From Xestospongia muta (Eukaryota; Porifera; Demospongiae; Haplosclerida; Petrosiidae), in NCBI GenBank assembly GCA_963693285.1, contig OY848921.1, positions 7,453,229 through 7,517,228 on the forward strand: a stretch of 64,000 bases of DNA. The letters run 5' to 3'. The notes under the pieces were generated by a model. It saw nothing but the letters and a program-made list of their open reading frames with translations, was not told where the DNA came from and searched no databases. The translations under genes and the position numbers were made by a program. Position 1 is the stretch's first letter, and the number at the start of each line of letters is the position of its first letter. Positions 34,443-45,422 of this stretch are shown one piece after another.

Positions 34443-36389
34443 ATGTCTTCTTTTCTGTTAACGTATATGCACCTTTTAATACTTCTATCTAGAGGTAATC
34501 ATAGTTGTAGTCCTCCTTATTTATTTGTTAACGCTTCTAGTAGCTGTAGTATTTACAGAAAATTGTTCTGATGAAGGAGCCCTCAGATATAGTGTGTCCT
34601 CAGAAAGTCACATAGTACAGATCTGTGTTGAGGACCTTTGGAGGGACATTTGTGCTGCACCTAAATCTTATCAATGGGGTATAAATGAAGCAAAAGTGGC
34701 TTGTTATCAAATGGGGATGTCATGGAAACAAGGGTCAGGTAGTTAATACTATAACATTTACTTTAATTCCATATCAAAACTAGATTTAAACACTTTCAAA
34801 ATAACACCTAATAGCTATTCAGTGTATTTTCAAAACTTTTCATGTTCTGGTATTGAAAAAAAACTCATAAATTGTTCAGTTATTGCTAATGATAATATTC
34901 ATCTTTATAATTGCTACTCCAATGATCAAAAGTATTATTATGCAACAGCTTACTGTGTTCAAGGTATAGAAGAGCGTAATAAAACATATGCATATTCATA
35001 ATACAATAGCTAATTTGTCTTGTATATCTGGAAGTCTCTCATTAGAGAATAAATCACTAAGAATATGTGCATTTGGTCAATGGCACACACTCTGTGGTAA
35101 TACTTGGACATTAGGACAAGCAAAAGTAGCTTGTAGACAACTGGGAAGAAATACAATTGGTATGACTAGGAGTATCAGTATGACTGTTTTAAAATTTTTA
35201 AGAGCTAAAAACACACTTGTTTCTAGATCTACTCGTGATTTTACTCCAGTGCTTAATGCTTATTTTCACTGTAATGGAGAAGAGGATAATCTCAAAAATT
35301 GACCAGTAAAACAGTTCTCAAACTGTGATCTAAATTCTTCTAAAGGAGGAGTTGATTGTGGAGGTATAACAATAATGCTTAAGGACTATATGCCATCTTT
35401 GTTCACTTTATAGAGAGCCGTCCACAGAGTGTGTTAATACAATCACTAGACTCCTCAGTAAAAATACAATGGAACTACAATGTATCAAATGGCACAGAAT
35501 ACTTTTATGTTTATTGTAAGGCTACATATCAACAGTATCAAAGTAGCTTTTGGTATTCTAAGACAATATTATATAATGGTAACAATACATTTAATACATC
35601 TATTACTGGTCTATTACCTAATACTACATACACATGTTGTGTATTAGCAGTAACATCATATGGAGAGAGTGAACCAGAATGTCAAAATAACATTACTACT
35701 AATGTAACAAGTAAGTATATTGATTTTATGTATTGTTCTTGTGTCTTGTGTGATCATATTTTACACAGATATAACCTGCTCTCATATTACTGATATAATA
35801 GTATCAACTGTTCTCATAAAAACTGTTACTCCTGTTACAATATCTCAGTCTTGTACTCTTAAGTCAACTTGTATTCAAACACCTCCTGTTATGAGTAGTG
35901 ATACATTTACTAGTGGTGGTCCATGGGTAGCTGGTGGTATAATAGTGGGTGTGGTGAGTGGTGTTCTTGTTATGGTAATGATATGGGGATTAGTAACAGT
36001 GATTAGGAAAAGGAGAAGAAATGCCAATATGAAAAAAAATGATGAAAGGTAATTTTTTACAATTCTTTTATTTATTAACCACTTTTAGATCACATGATGA
36101 GTACCAACTAAACATAGGAGTTCTTGATAATCCCACATATGAGCAAAACATCATACAAAGTACACAATCCAACAGTACTTATCAAGGCACAGATCTTCCT
36201 GGGGACCAGTACTTAATTCCTGTTAATATAAAGTCAAAAACAATGACTAGTGATTCACAAGTCAATGATACCAGTGATGGTGTTCCTTCTTTTATTTATC
36301 AAGATGATCTTCAAATGGAAGGAGTATACTCATTTGCTAATGATCAGCATACTGGCGAAGGTTTGTACAATAAATTCCAAAGGAATTGA
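34443..36389 (+). pseudogene. Gene L: full-length F-type receptor with one nonsense codon
   Basis: Exons: 34443-34494, 34541-34738, 34784-34963, 35010-35159, 35205-35363, 35414-35710, 35769-36048, 36089-36389 (538 codons plus stop; all phases agree). Signal peptide MSSFLLTYMHLLILLS or, from the internal ATG, MHLLILLS. SRCR1 (CSDEGALRYS, VACYQMGMSW, FSCSGIEKKL). SRCR2 (CISGSLSLEN, FGQWHTLCGNTW). The only lesion is TGA at 35300-35302, replacing a conserved Cys codon (TGC) of SRCR2. FN3, the stalk with QSCTLKSTCIQTPP, the TM helix and the tail (LDNPTYEQ, GVYSFAND, GLYNKFQRN) are open. It may be a polymorphic null or an error; otherwise it would be as complete as gene F. Confidence 0.8.
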
Positions 36390-36762
36390 AAGATGTTGAG
36401 AAAATTACAGTCGGAAGTTTCGATTGTATTAAGTCTTGTTATTTTGTTTATATAAATATGTACTGAAGTTATTTTTACAATTTAGACTTTAAAGTACATC
36501 CCTTTTTACTTGAGTAATATAAGGGGCTGTATAGATCAATACATGAACAAAGGATGGATGGATAGATGGTCAGACAGACATTATATATGAGGATGTGATT
36601 ATTTGGGACAGGTAGATAAAAAATTAATGTAGAAAAGACTGTTTTCATAACAAATCACACTCTTATGTGATATGTATTGATCTATGTTATAACTGATCAG
36701 TTTATATAGACTAATACATGACTACCACATTCATGAAAATCCTAATTCAATCAGTCAACAAG
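36390..36762. other. Intergenic between L and M
   Basis: AT-rich flank that parallels 22997-23405 (GATG tract, shared TCAATCAGTCAACAAGATGG before the first exon). No gene is seen. Confidence 0.6.
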
Positions 36763-38221
36763 ATGGTTCTCCATCTTCTCTATTTTGCTGTCATCATGCT
36801 CTACTATTTTTATTTCTATATTAAGCATATCAAGTAAGAATGGAGGATAACCCTTTATTACTAATTCTTTTACTTATTAGTGTTGTCAAAAAGATGTACT
36901 GAGGGAGATATCTATCTTTACAACTTCACAATTCCCTCACTGCTACAAGTGTTTACAGAAGGAGTGTAGAGATATATGTGTACCTGAAGAAATACATATG
37001 ATCCATTGACATCAAGTGAAGCTAATGCCACTTGCCAACAATTGTAATTTCTTGGAAGGAGTAATTATTAGATAAGATAAATACATACATTTCTAGCCAA
37101 AATAGCGGGCACTCCTCAGTATTGTGAAATTAGGAATGAGCCAGCTCTATTTACAAATTTGAGGATGAAGTCACTGTTTATTTACGTGGGTATAGTGTTG
37201 TTTCATTATAGATATTACTGTTTGTATTATGTTAATTTATCTGTTTATTCTTTCAACAGATCAATTTAATAACATTACCAGGATACATTATCACTGTCCT
37301 CAAGCATTACTGTTCATGTTCAAGCATTCTACTGTACTGTAATAGAGTCAAGACTAATAGATTACTCTCACGGTGATACAACCGTTACTCATATTAACTA
37401 TAGTTGAAGAATTGAAGTCAATACATATCTTAATCTCTCTGTAAATTGTATCTAAAGTAAGGATACTGATAGATTTGTAATGGACAGTTTACTAGTATTT
37501 GCTTTGTGAGTTGGATGCATTCCCATAAGGGAGATATAGTTTATTCATTTATTGTTTATCTTCAGATTGAAAGTTGGCATATATTGTCCGTTATGATTGT
37601 GTATACATAAACGTCAAAGTCATTTGTTATTTTGCTCTTATAATTTAAACTTTAGCACCATTATTAACATTATGCTTAGCTAGAAATATATAAATTGATA
37701 ATAATGATATATTAAAAGTATGTTGTATTGAAGGTAATTAATAAATGTTGTGTGGAGATGCAAAGAGTTGGACAAGAGCCCAGGCTCATGTAGTAACCTG
37801 TCAGAAGGGACTTAACCCACAAGGTCAGTCATCACTATTACTAAGTCATTATACATGTAGTGAGTGTATGTGTGTGTACATCATTTAGAAGTGAATACAA
37901 TGAGGTTATCTGCCAATATTGGTGTTGAATCTACAATTAATATAAGGTTTCATTGTAGTGGTACAGAGAGGGACTTACTTGACTGTTTGTTTAATTTTGT
38001 TTGATGTTTCAGTAGCAATATATTGGCAATATGTGGAGGTATAGTAATGTACATTTTATCAACAAACTTGCTCAATTAATTGCATGACTACATTTCAGTA
38101 TGCAACAAATTACAATGTCTACTGTTAAGACAATACCACAGAGATATGAAGATTAGCTAGTGATATTACTGCTAGTAACATAACAATTGGAGGTCTTACT
38201 TCTAACATGACACACACATAT
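36763..38221 (+). pseudogene. Pseudogene M: second copy of the divergent H subfamily
   Basis: Signal exon at 36763 (MVLHLLYFAVIMLYYF), open where H has a stop, with donor GTAAGAATGG. SRCR1 first half (about 36888-37050) reads CTEGDIYLYNFTIPSL, then has the conserved Trp replaced by TAG. SRCR1 second half is about 37258-37455. SRCR2 first half (about 37745-37827) still reads CGDAKSWTRAQAHVVT. SRCR2 second half (about 37893-38042) reads FHCSGTERDLLDCL, then TGA. FN3 (about 38095-38221) is cut by a family-alpha MITE after NMTHTY. It is less decayed than H in places, which helps reconstruct the subfamily's layout. Confidence 0.7.
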
Positions 38222-38392
38222 GTAACTTGACTGATGATGTAACACTTGTCCTATGATGACATCACATGAGTCATAGAGTTAATAATGTTAGCATTGTTAG
38301 GTTTGGTTTAGCGTTTAGGTGAAATTATCATATATGATGACATCACTATGTGTCATTTTATTATGATGTCATCATAGTCAAGTTACACCAAG
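38222..38392 (-). mobile_element. MITE family alpha, copy 3, inside pseudogene M
   Basis: Inverted orientation relative to 17695-17863. Begins GTAACTTGACTGATGATG and ends CAAGTTACACCAAG, with the same TGATGTCATC palindromes and the GTTAGGTTTGG block. Sequence on its right returns to an earlier part of M (about 37005), so the element sits at a rearrangement junction. Confidence 0.85.
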
Positions 38393-38960
38393 AACCACTC
38401 AATCCATTAACATCAAATGAAGCTAATGCCACTTGCCAACAATTATAATTTCTTGGAAGGAGTAATTATTAGATAAGATAAATGCATACATTTCTAGCCA
38501 AAATAGTGCACACTCCTCAGTGTTGTGAAATTAGGAGTGAGCCAGCTCTATTTCCATATTTGGGGATAAAGTTACTGTTTATTTACGTGGGTACAGTGTT
38601 GTTTCATTATAGATATTACTGTTTATATTATGTTAATTTATCTGTTTATTCTCTCAACAAATCAATTTAATGACATCACCAAGATACATTATCACTGTCC
38701 TCAAACATTACTGTTCATGTTCAAGCATTCTACTGTACTGTAATAGAGTCAAGACGAATAGATTACTCTTGCAGTGATACAACCGTTGCTCATATTAACT
38801 ATAGATGAAGAATTAATGAAGTCAATTCATATCTTAATCTCTCTGTGAATTGTATCTCGAGTAAGGATAGTCAGGGATTTGTAATGGACTAATTTACTAG
38901 TATTTAGTTTGTGAGTTGGATACATTTATTTGAAGGAAAAAACTTTACTCATTTACTGGT
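38393..38960 (+). pseudogene. Partial duplicate of pseudogene M (SRCR1 end)
   Basis: Repeats about 37005-37570, beginning with EANATCQQL, passing the intron and the SRCR1 second-half exon (YCTVIESR). It is joined directly to the MITE. It then runs into the flank of the N-type genes. Confidence 0.7.
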
Positions 38961-39693
38961 TATCTTCAGATTGCAAATTGGCATATACCATCTGTTTGGA
39001 AAATCAAATAAAGAAAAACAAGAACAGCAAGGAAATGAAGTCATTACGACTGGAGTGAAACAGTAGTAATTGCATTTTTATGTGCACCTATAACGATTTC
39101 TATAATGATCTCTTAAGAAAGGACAGTTAATAGACAAAAACTTTAACAATCCTTTATATGATGCACATCTCCCTACCCATACACAAAGCCCCAAGCATTA
39201 ATGATGCATATGAAATACTGTTAGAAATTACCACATTCAACATGTCGAACTATGATATATAATCATGTCTTCAGACCCAGAATCAGTGCATAAATTTAGG
39301 GTATCTTTACAATCACTCTGAATTAATTGGTTTCAGTTAACAATATACTATAATAAATAAACCATGGCTACTTCATCTTACAAGAATAGCTGTAAAAGTT
39401 TAAACAATAAATAATATCTTATAATACTAATGATAATTTACCTTAAAAATGATTTGTTTGTTCTTATATACACAAAGAGTCAACCAATCTAAGCATACTT
39501 CTTGATATTAACATTAATATTAACATTATGTTGACATTAAACAGGAAGTACACATCTAAGTCAACACTATTAATAAACACTATAACGAGCAGAATATTTT
39601 TCTCAAGAAGAAGTAAGATGCATCTTTTTGATCTTTTTATTCTACTGTGCTCAGTGTGTTGCTTACAACAAGGTAATGAAAGTATTAACAAGT
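38721..39693 (+). repeat. 973-bp tandem duplication, copy 1
   Basis: Repeated at 39694-40666 with no difference that I could find by eye. Contains the 3' part of the M fragment, intergenic flank and an N-type signal exon. Confidence 0.9.
39618..39672 (+). pseudogene. Orphan duplicated signal-peptide exon of gene N
   Basis: Identical to gene N's exon 1 (MHLFDLFILLCSVCCLQQ, phase-1 donor GTAATG) but followed by duplicated flank rather than SRCR exons. It could act as an alternative upstream first exon for gene N by skipping about 0.97 kb, but more likely it is inert. Confidence 0.75.
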
Positions 39694-40666
39694 TCAAGCA
39701 TTCTACTGTACTGTAATAGAGTCAAGACGAATAGATTACTCTTGCAGTGATACAACCGTTGCTCATATTAACTATAGATGAAGAATTAATGAAGTCAATT
39801 CATATCTTAATCTCTCTGTGAATTGTATCTCGAGTAAGGATAGTCAGGGATTTGTAATGGACTAATTTACTAGTATTTAGTTTGTGAGTTGGATACATTT
39901 ATTTGAAGGAAAAAACTTTACTCATTTACTGGTTATCTTCAGATTGCAAATTGGCATATACCATCTGTTTGGAAAATCAAATAAAGAAAAACAAGAACAG
40001 CAAGGAAATGAAGTCATTACGACTGGAGTGAAACAGTAGTAATTGCATTTTTATGTGCACCTATAACGATTTCTATAATGATCTCTTAAGAAAGGACAGT
40101 TAATAGACAAAAACTTTAACAATCCTTTATATGATGCACATCTCCCTACCCATACACAAAGCCCCAAGCATTAATGATGCATATGAAATACTGTTAGAAA
40201 TTACCACATTCAACATGTCGAACTATGATATATAATCATGTCTTCAGACCCAGAATCAGTGCATAAATTTAGGGTATCTTTACAATCACTCTGAATTAAT
40301 TGGTTTCAGTTAACAATATACTATAATAAATAAACCATGGCTACTTCATCTTACAAGAATAGCTGTAAAAGTTTAAACAATAAATAATATCTTATAATAC
40401 TAATGATAATTTACCTTAAAAATGATTTGTTTGTTCTTATATACACAAAGAGTCAACCAATCTAAGCATACTTCTTGATATTAACATTAATATTAACATT
40501 ATGTTGACATTAAACAGGAAGTACACATCTAAGTCAACACTATTAATAAACACTATAACGAGCAGAATATTTTTCTCAAGAAGAAGTAAGATGCATCTTT
40601 TTGATCTTTTTATTCTACTGTGCTCAGTGTGTTGCTTACAACAAGGTAATGAAAGTATTAACAAGT
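39694..40666 (+). repeat. 973-bp tandem duplication, copy 2
   Basis: Counterpart of 38721-39693. The copies share TTCAAGCATTC at their left edges; the right edge returns to unique sequence after AACAAGT. Confidence 0.9.
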
Positions 40667-42912
40667 CTTGATAATTAAAACGTTTGAATAGGTATCACTG
40701 GATGTGTTGAGGGACCACCATTTTATAATGGGAATGTCTGTTATTCAAGTAAGAGGAGATCAGATCTGCTTGTTAATGTTGTTATAACATAGATATTCTA
40801 AATTCAAACCTTAGCAAAATAAATAAGCATTCATACATTGTCCATCTAAATTTACATTATGTGTATAACACTACAAGTAGCCAAAAGAGTAGCCTTGTAC
40901 CCAGTTGTTCTGTGCGAGGCTATCAAAAGGTTGTGATAAATAGTTTTTATAGAACAATACTATCTTCCTATAGAATGTAAATGTGGAGACTTAATGTTAA
41001 TAAATGAATCAGTTCTTACTATATGTTCATCGAATGGTGAATGGTTTACACTCTCTGGTCATTACTGGACATTAACAGAGGCAAAAGTAGCTTGTAGACA
41101 ACTTGGAAAAAATCCAAATGGTATGAATCATTACACAAGAATACAAAATTATTAAAATTAATTTAAACAAAAGGTGCTGAAAACATTACATTTGACAGTA
41201 ATAATTTAGCATGTTGGTCTAATCAGTGTAATATTCATTTTTTCTGTAACGGGAGTGAGAGGTTTCTCAGACATTGTTCTTTCAAAGATTGTTCGATGAC
41301 TTATGATTATCTGACAATAGCTGGACTCAAATGCGGAGGTATATTATTTGTGTTATAATAACAATTAAATACCGATACAGATTGGCCCAGTCCATACAAT
41401 TTATCTGTGCAACAACTGGAATCTTCAATACAGATCAATTGGAAATACAACATCAACAACATAACTAGTGTTACTGAACTAATGTTTGATATATCATGTG
41501 AAAGTAAACAACAACAGATCAGCTATGTTTACTCTACGACAATATTATATAATCGTACTTTTAATACATCTATTACTGGTCTATTACCTAATACTACATA
41601 CAAATGTTGTGTATTAGCAGTAACATCATATGGAGAGAGTGAACCAGTATGTCAAAATATCACTACTACCGGTAACACAACAAGTGAGTTTGTTTTTGTT
41701 GCACCTTCATATTCTGTATTAGTCCATATTAATAATTTGTTATTTATTTTGATTATCAGGTCAAATTTGTTCTTCTGTTACTGTGACAGATGTATTCACT
41801 ACAAGTGTCATCAAAATGATTGCTACAACAATTACAATCATGACAACTGTTACTTCTGTTACCATATCTCCATCCTCTACTATTAATACAATAAATACTA
41901 TAAAAACAGTTTGTCCTACTGAGAGTATGACAACTATTACTTTTGTTACCATATCTCCATCCCCTACTATCAATACAATACAAATGCTATGTCCTACTGG
42001 GAGTAGTGATACAATTACTAATAGTATTCCATGGATAGGTGGTATATTGGTGGGTGTGGTAAGTGGTGTTCTTGTGATGGTGATGGTGTGGGTGATAGTG
42101 GCAATAGTTAGGAAGGAGAGGAAGAAAAAGGTAGACAACGCAATAACATATAACAATAGGTAAGTTCAGACTTGTGTTTCATATATATGTAATTTACAAG
42201 AACAAGTTATATGTATAAGAGTCACACGAGCATAACTTTATGTTTATAATTAGACATAGTATTGATATTGTTACATATGTTGTTACTCTTTTGTTAATAA
42301 TACGAACCTTCAATCACTTTTTAAACCACTAACGCAATAAGTTGACTGTTACAACTGCAATAACAAATTTACTGCATATATAAATAACACAATACTATAA
42401 ACCTCATATTAGCTATGGTCATGTATAAATTGTCACTATAACAGACTATACATTATAGTATGGTCATTTAGTTTGGTATCATTATTTCTGTGTTATTTTA
42501 AATGCAACCCAAAAACAAGCCATCAGAGTAGTAATATACAATAAAGAACCACTTCTGTATGTGTGTGTGTGTGTCATATTATTAAGCATTTATATGATAC
42601 TTTTATTTACACAGCTCTACTTCACAAAACTCAAACACAGAAGGTTTAGATAACCCCACATATGATGGACTTGTATATCCTATTGCCAATATTGAGCTGA
42701 CTGAAGCTGAGGCTGCATACACTTATGCTGTAATGCCACAAACCCAAAAAAATGATTCTGTTACAAATGTCACTAAGGAAAGACCAAGAGTAAACGAAGA
42801 TATTCCCATTAACAGTGGTATATACTCCGTTGCTGAAAATGTGAAGATTGAAGGAGTATACTCATTAGCTGGAGATGAAATTAGTACATATTCAAAACTA
42901 CAGAGAAAATAA
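40591..42912 (+). CDS. Gene N: receptor with reduced SRCR1, ITIM-like tail end
   Basis: Open model: 40591-40645, optional mini-exon 40692-40748, 40974-41120, 41174-41338, 41381-41683, 41760-42159, 42615-42912 (474 aa, or 455 without the mini-exon; both in frame). Signal peptide MHLFDLFILLCSVCCLQQ. SRCR1 is reduced to a possible 19-codon exon starting GITGCVEGPPF, with phase-1 ends. SRCR2 is complete and divergent (CKCGDLMLINESV, VACRQLGKNP, FFCNGSERFLRHC, GLKCGG). FN3 has the standard block with TTYKCCVLAV. The stalk contains two imperfect repeats around SVTISPSSTINTI and CPTES/CPTGS. TM is GGILVGVVSGVLVMVMVW. The tail has LDNPTY, SYS/GIYSVAE, GVYSLAG and STYSKLQRK; STYSKL fits the ITIM consensus. 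It is related to I and J. Functional status is likely but unproven. Confidence 0.7.
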
Positions 42913-44070
42913 TTTGCTAATATACAGTCCATTATTTCTGTTATTGTGTTAACAAGTTTTACTATTACAAGTTAGAAGTAAATTAATTAAATGGACAATT
43001 GTATTCAATTAGTTTTGTAATTGGTTTAATTTTAATTATTACAGTCACAATATGGACAAATAATAAGGGCAAAATAAATCTGAGCATTTATATAGGTATT
43101 TAGTGTGCATAAAGACAGAAAATAATTAATTCAGTTAAATACATAATAATTATTATTGTAGAATTAAGAACTGGTGGTAAGTGCCTTTTTAGTTGATAAA
43201 TTTGTTAGTTAGTCATAAATGTTATAATTAATTAGCGTATGTGATCTGATTACAGTGTGGGACCACTTATGGCAAAACAATTTATGACCTGCTTTGTAAA
43301 AAAGTATCACTGTAAAAACATCTCGAAAATAGTTTTGTATATATACAATTACAATGAATAGTTGTGCATATACACAAACCGTATAAAAACTGTTTTTTTG
43401 AGATATTTTATTGATGTTCCATACAAATCAGGTCACATATATTGAATATTTTTGGAAAGAAGAAATATAGTTTTAGACTTTTTTAGTACAGTTTAATTGA
43501 AGATATTGAACCGCACCTGAGTCAGAAACAGAACAATATTCATGAAGACTTGTGCCTCCATGAGACTAGATGTTGAATTGCATATGTCCATAGCAATAGT
43601 AACACAAAATATAATTGTTTGGTTTATATAATTGACTCTGTTGAACAACACTACAGTTTGTACTAGCATTACAGTCCAAGTATGGAAGTTATTCATTTTG
43701 AGAATTAATTTGCAGGTACTTTAGTGGTCTCATGTCACTCATCATTTCTAGTTTGGAGGTAATTGAATAAGTCCCTAACATTGAAGTTGATTTGCCATAA
43801 CTGACTTTCTTACTTTTGTACATCAATGACATATCTATTTATACCACAGCATTAAATCAGAAACAATCTTAAGAAAGACTTTTTGAGAATTTGTTTGCTG
43901 TGAATGCTTTTGTAGCTTCAACTACTTTACAATTGCAAATTGTCATTGTGAAAAAACACCTTGATATATTTAATGAAACCATGATGTAAGCAGAATGGCA
44001 GACAGGAAGTGGACTACATCGTTAGATTAGATGATAAATAAGCAAAAGAGCAGAATTTGCTTAAGTGTTT
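42913..44070. other. Intergenic between N and O, with MITE beta
   Basis: Family-beta element at 43241-43437. The MYL-type upstream flank is at about 43560-44070. No gene is seen. Confidence 0.6.
43241..43437. mobile_element. MITE family beta, copy 5
   Basis: Begins GTGATCTGATTACAG and ends AAATCAGGTCAC. It lies at the same place relative to gene N as the copies downstream of I and J. Confidence 0.7.
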
Positions 44071-44632
44071 AAGATATATCTTCACTATGTTTTTATTTTA
44101 TTGTGTTGTCTAAAAAAAAGTATTGAAGCTAATTGATGTTTCAAACATTTTAAATGTTTTATATTCTAGCTACTGAATGTATTGAGGGAGAGCTCAGATT
44201 TGAGTCAAACAGCAGATCTCTAATACAGATTTGTGCTAAAGGACAATGGGGACATGTTTGTGCTAAGTATTATTACTATTACTACTATTGGTATAATACT
44301 GGGTGTGTTAGTTGGTACTCATCATCATGAAAATGTCCACAAAATGTATCACAATGGAATTATACATAGATTACCTATCTTCAGTACTTTTTGTATCAAT
44401 CTTGTTTTTTCTGACTACTGTCACTGAGCCTTCCTGATGCTCAGTACTCAATTCCTGCTAAGTCAAGTCCAATACATTTGACTAATACATGTACTTTACA
44501 AGTTAATGATACCAGTGGTGGTTTTCCTTCTTTCATTTATCAAGATGATTTTCAAATGAAAGGAGTATACTCATTAGCTGATGATCAACAGATTGGAAAA
44601 AGTCTATATAATCAACTCCAAAGAAACTGAAT
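44071..44632 (+). pseudogene. Chimeric wreck O: MYL-type SRCR1 start fused to F-type TM/tail
   Basis: The first exon parallels gene P's but its ATG is ATA (44074, AAGATATATCTTCAC). An SRCR1 fragment at 44171-44275 (CIEGELRFESNS, ICAKGQWGHVCAK) breaks off and continues into GIILGVLVGT, resembling the TM exon. Then comes an F-type tail end (about 44437-44629: LQVNDTSGGFPSFIYQDD, GVYSLADDQQ, SLYNQLQRN). SRCR1 second half, SRCR2, FN3 and the NPxY part are absent. It is a deletion product joining two different subfamilies. Confidence 0.8.
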
Positions 44633-45422
44633 AGTGTCGAAAACGAATCAAGCAAATTACTTTAAATATTTAATTTTTTATTTTTAGTATGCAGATCTGT
44701 TTGCATTTTGATACAATACTAGTGTATTATAACTAATTTTCCAATTTTTTATGCATGTAGTATTTGGATGGTGTACCAAAGCAGTATCACAATAGTAATA
44801 AAAATATGTGGATAAATGAATAAAGAGTGGTTGATTTGGTGCATATATAAATGGTAAATGACAATAATAGAAAATGTACTATCAATACTTTGTCCTACTG
44901 GTAGTAGTGTTATATCATGTCCATAGCAACAATAACACAAAATATATACATTGTTTGCTTTATATTGTTGCCTATGTTGAACAAGACTTCAGTTTATACT
45001 AGCATTTCAGTCCAGATGTGGAGTTTATTCATTTTGAGAATTAATTTGCAAGTAAATTAGCGGTCTCACATCACTCAATGTTTCTGGTGTGGAGGTAATT
45101 CATATAAACCCATAAATTTGAAGTTGATTTGTCACAACTGACTTCCTTACATTCATACATTACTGTTGTATCTATTTCTACCACACCATTAAAACAAAAA
45201 CGGTTGGACAGACATTTTGAGAGTGTTTTGTAGCTTCAACTACATCATGGTTGTGAGTTGTCATTGTGAAAAAAATATCTTGATATCAAACGAAACTGTT
45301 ACCATATAGTTATGTAAGCATGATGTAACCATGATGCATGCAGAATGACAACAGGAAATAGACTACTTCATTAGATTAAATGATAAATAAGCAAAAGAGC
45401 AGATATTGTTTAAGTCTTCAAG
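44633..45422. other. Intergenic between O and P
   Basis: AT-rich; about 44880-44920 contains a scrap resembling a stalk exon (ATCAATACTTTGTCCTACTG). About 44930-45422 repeats the MYL-type upstream flank. No gene is seen. Confidence 0.55.

Noticed and set aside
41761..42156. 131-codon minus-strand frame opposite gene N (also 27005-27370)
   Set aside because: Antisense shadow of the Thr-rich stalk/TM exon; low-complexity valine/threonine content.
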